DNA of 64,000 nt, from the NCBI RefSeq assembly GCF_001724605.1, contig NZ_MEEX01000007.1, positions 227,048-291,047 of the forward strand. The letters run 5' to 3'. The position numbers were made by a program, and so were the translations under genes. Source of the stretch: Phenylobacterium sp. SCN 70-31. Lineage in GTDB: Bacteria; Pseudomonadota; Alphaproteobacteria; Caulobacterales; Caulobacteraceae. The notes under the pieces were generated by a model that did not search any database, was not told the origin of the DNA, and saw only the letters and a list, made by a program, of their open reading frames with translations. Each line of letters begins with the position of its first letter. The stretch's first letter is position 1. Positions 62,301-64,000 of this stretch are shown here, one piece after another.

Positions 62301-62756
62301 TCAGGCCAGGACGGCTGCTCCCGAGCGGGCCGCCTCGGCCAGGCTGTAGGCCTCCAGCACGTCGGCGGTGGCGTCGCGGGCCTTAAGCAGGGCCTCGCGC
62401 AGCGTACAGGCTTCGAGGCTTGCGCAGTCGGCGCACTTTCGGAATCCCAGGCGGGGCGACACGCAAGGAGCCAGGGCCAGCGGGCCGTCGATGATACGGA
62501 TGACTTCCGCGAAGCTGATGCTCGAGGCCGGGCGAGCCAGGGTGTAGCCGCCGAACTTCCCGCGCCGGCTGACGACGACCTGATTGCGGGACAGTTCGAG
62601 GAGAATCGCTTCCAGGAACTTGCGCGGCGCGCCTGCGCGCGAGGCCAGCTCGCCCGCGCTGAGCTGGGCGCCGCCGTCCGACTCGCCCGTCCCCGTCGAG
62701 GCCCTGGCCAATTCAACAAGGGCCCGCAGGCCGTATTTCGCCTTCTGCGACAGCAT
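62301..62756 (-). CDS. Rrf2-family regulator with four cysteines
   Basis: A 151-residue winged-helix regulator. MLSQKAKYGLRALVELARA is the classic Rrf2 start, and RKFLEAILLELSRNQVVVSR then GKFGGYTLARPASSISFAEV give the DNA-binding and wing segments. Cys98, Cys108, Cys111 and Cys117 (the last three in KCADCASLEAC) form the cluster-ligand region: three of them match the Fe-S ligands of IscR/NsrR/RsrR types. ATG 62756 is a canonical start. The target is not adjacent, though the rrn leader is divergent. An Fe-S-responsive regulator is likely. Confidence 0.88.
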   Translation of the reverse strand: MLSQKAKYGLRALVELARASTGTGESDGGAQLSAGELASRAGAPRKFLEAILLELSRNQVVVSRRGKFGGYTLARPASSISFAEVIRIIDGPLALAPCVSPRLGFRKCADCASLEACTLREALLKARDATADVLEAYSLAEAARSGAAVLA

Positions 62757-63125
62757 CGCCACCTCTCTCGCCTCCTTGTGGCCCGGCGCGGCCCCGCTGC
62801 GCAAGGAACGGGCCGTCCGAAGTCTCCCCAGCAGAAGGCCGAGGGCGCGGGACGATACAGATTCGCCGGGCGTGAGGGGCGTCCGCCCTTCCTGGACCCA
62901 AAGGTCGTGGAGCCCAAATCCTCCGACATGCGGGAGCAGATCGCGGGAGGTGAAGACGCCCAAGGCGAGGCGCGCCGCCCTCTCTCTCCCTCTCCCGCAA
63001 TTCTGCTGAAGAACATGTGCTCCGACGCGACGACCGGGAGGTGGGAGGGCAGTCGGCGAAGCGCGCCCCGGCGCGCGGGCGACTGCGGCATTCCGCCGGT
63101 CTGCGAGATTCTTTGCCGTGGGCGG
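62757..63125. other. Intergenic stretch, nothing recognised
   Basis: About 370 bases between the Rrf2 gene and the first rRNA promoter. The open frames here have Arg/Pro/Ser-rich products without conserved motifs or ribosome sites. I see no RNA gene, repeat or terminator. It presumably carries the Rrf2 promoter. Confidence 0.6.
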
Positions 63126-63154
63126 TTGACGCCGCCGCGACCCCCGCATAGATA
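63126..63154 (+). promoter_or_regulatory. rRNA promoter P1
   Basis: TTGACG (63126-63131), 17 bases, TAGATA (63149-63154), followed immediately by GCCGCCTCCG. It is the most upstream of three tandem copies. Confidence 0.7.
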
Positions 63155-63360
63155 GCCGCCTCCGCTCGGGACGGGGCGGCGACGACGGGACTGAAGAGGC
63201 TGCAAGCCTTTGAAAATCCTGGAGAAGCCAAGCCGGGTCGGGACATCAACAGCTCCGCTTCAAAAGTGGGAAGGGCGCAAGTTCCTCCTGCGAATGTAGC
63301 GGGCCCGGTTCGAAGATCCGAAGCTTTCGGAGATCAGCCGGGGTCCTCAAAAAGGATCGG

Positions 63361-63389
63361 TTGACACTCAGGGAGACGGCCACTAGTTA
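63361..63389 (+). promoter_or_regulatory. rRNA promoter P2
   Basis: TTGACA (63361-63366), 17 bases, TAGTTA (63384-63389), then GCCGCCTCCC. Upstream is AAAAAGGATCGG, an A run like the one at P3. Confidence 0.8.
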
Positions 63390-63591
63390 GCCGCCTCCCG
63401 CTCGGGCGGGGCTCAAATCGGAACGACGGCAGGGGCCGAAAGGCACTTGATCTTCGAACTGAAATGAGTATGTTCCCGAGCCTCAATCGAATCGTCACGG
63501 ACTTGAGGGAAGCCCCTCGGCGGCCCGAGACGGTTTTTGCGGCCAAATTCTGGGGGTTCTCAGAATTGTCGCAAATGCCCAAAAAGGCCGG

Positions 63592-63620
63592 TTGACACTG
63601 AAGAGGCCGGTCACTAGATA
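63592..63620 (+). promoter_or_regulatory. rRNA promoter P3
   Basis: TTGACA (63592-63597), 17 bases, TAGATA (63615-63620), then GCCGCCTCCG. Upstream is AAAAAGGCCGG. It is closest to the 16S gene, about 280 bases away. Confidence 0.85.
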
Positions 63621-63675
63621 GCCGCCTCCGCCGACCACCGGCGCTAAACAGTGGGCTTCGGCGAAAGCCGGCGCG

Positions 63676-63690
63676 GGTCTTTGACATCGT
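63676..63690 (+). promoter_or_regulatory. rrn leader boxA-like antitermination element
   Basis: GGTCTTTGACATCGT resembles the alphaproteobacterial rrn boxA (TGCTCTTTGACAT). Its position between P3 and 16S fits. Confidence 0.6.
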
Positions 63691-63903
63691 TGAATTGGAA
63701 AGAGAAACGCAGGCGGCGGCGTCCTGGCGACAGTCCTAACCAGACTGTCTCGACGCTGACTGTGACTGCGGTCTCTTGAAGACACCATGAATATGGTCGG
63801 ACTTCGGTTCGGCCACGATTTGTGGGAACTCGTCAAGAACTACGCAGACTATAGCCAGCCGGCTCGTTGAGGGTCGGTTACGCAGAAAGTCAGAACGTCA
63901 ACT

Positions 63904-64000
63904 CAACCTGAGAGTTTGATCCTGGCTCAGAGCGAACGCTGGCGGCAGGCCTAACACATGCAAGTCGAACGCCCCTTCGGGGGAGTGGCGGACGGGTGAG
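63904..64000 (+). rRNA. rrs: 16S ribosomal RNA (5' end; runs off the window)
   Basis: The universal 5' segment AGAGTTTGATCCTGGCTCAG starts at 63911, corresponding to E. coli position 8, so the mature 5' end is near 63904. AACGCTGGCGGCAGGCCTAA, CACATGCAAGTCGAACG and GGCGGACGGGTGAG follow. The short helix-6 region (CCCCTTCGGGGG) is typical of Caulobacterales and other alphaproteobacteria. The remaining 1.4 kb is beyond the window. Confidence 0.98.

Noticed and set aside
62713..63249. Minus-strand open frame upstream of Rrf2
   Set aside because: Ser/Arg/Pro-rich with no motif and it overlaps both Rrf2 and the rRNA promoter region.

Overview
The window is high-GC chromosomal DNA from an alphaproteobacterium, most likely of the Caulobacteraceae (Caulobacter/Phenylobacterium/Brevundimonas type). 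The main indications are a Caulobacter-like short flagellin, two complete HWE-family histidine kinases plus a remnant of a third, PEPxxWA-CTERM surface proteins, an F1-ATPase zeta-type inhibitor, and the start of a 16S rRNA gene at the right edge. Genus is inferred, not proven.

Layout. 1-7.4 kb (mostly minus strand): an MFS permease cut by the window edge, a flagellin, the purine genes purC-purS-(lipoprotein)-purQ with overlapping junctions and an attenuator-like terminator in the purC leader, the zeta-subunit gene, a coniferyl-type aldehyde dehydrogenase, a YjbR protein with no canonical start codon, and purB. 7.4-14.9 kb: two tandem paralogous PEPxxWA-CTERM exported proteins, then a minus-strand unit MFS - AMP-ligase - AMP-ligase - MFS. 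14.9-21.7 kb: GST, an HxlR regulator divergent from an SDR/DsbA-like isomerase pair, a gamma-carbonic anhydrase-like protein, an ArsR-phosphatase fusion, an anti-sigma-like membrane protein and a GMC oxidoreductase. 21.8-28.1 kb: a six-PAS hybrid kinase, a decayed HWE-kinase tail, an intact HWE kinase and an unrecognised protein.

28.4-36.3 kb: a SPOR protein, a two-gene unit resembling phage i-spanin/o-spanin (Rz/Rz1) genes, a Tat-lipoprotein intradiol dioxygenase, a DUF2157/GDYXXLXY membrane pair, a serine hydrolase, a DctA-type symporter and a single-domain response regulator. 36.5-40.8 kb: a 34-residue membrane peptide behind a strong promoter, a LuxR-type regulator divergent from a third PEPxxWA-CTERM protein with two matching palindromes between them, another HWE kinase and a small Tyr/Gly-rich exported protein. 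40.9-43.3 kb: an envelope-protein cluster (small glycine-zipper protein, DUF-type protein, YqjE/holin-like protein, DUF3618-like protein).

43.3-48.8 kb is a compact copper-resistance island: csoR-type repressor, copA multicopper oxidase and copB on the minus strand, divergent from a P1B copper ATPase. The two promoters share one palindromic -35 hexamer, and each spacer holds a CsoR-like operator. 48.8-52.2 kb is a minus-strand GH84 hexosaminidase / retropepsin-like protease / MFS group. 52.3-62.8 kb holds a saccharopine-dehydrogenase-family protein, RadC, a 25-residue membrane peptide, an ABC ATPase with a permease/M1-peptidase fusion, an LprI-like protein, methionine aminopeptidase, a rhomboid protease, a CBS protein and an Rrf2 regulator. 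The last 0.9 kb carries three tandem rRNA promoters with GC-rich discriminators, a boxA-like element and the 5' end of 16S rRNA.

No tRNA, CRISPR array, insertion sequence or integrase was seen. All coordinates come from reading the sequence; no database search was possible, so family names rest on recognisable motifs.
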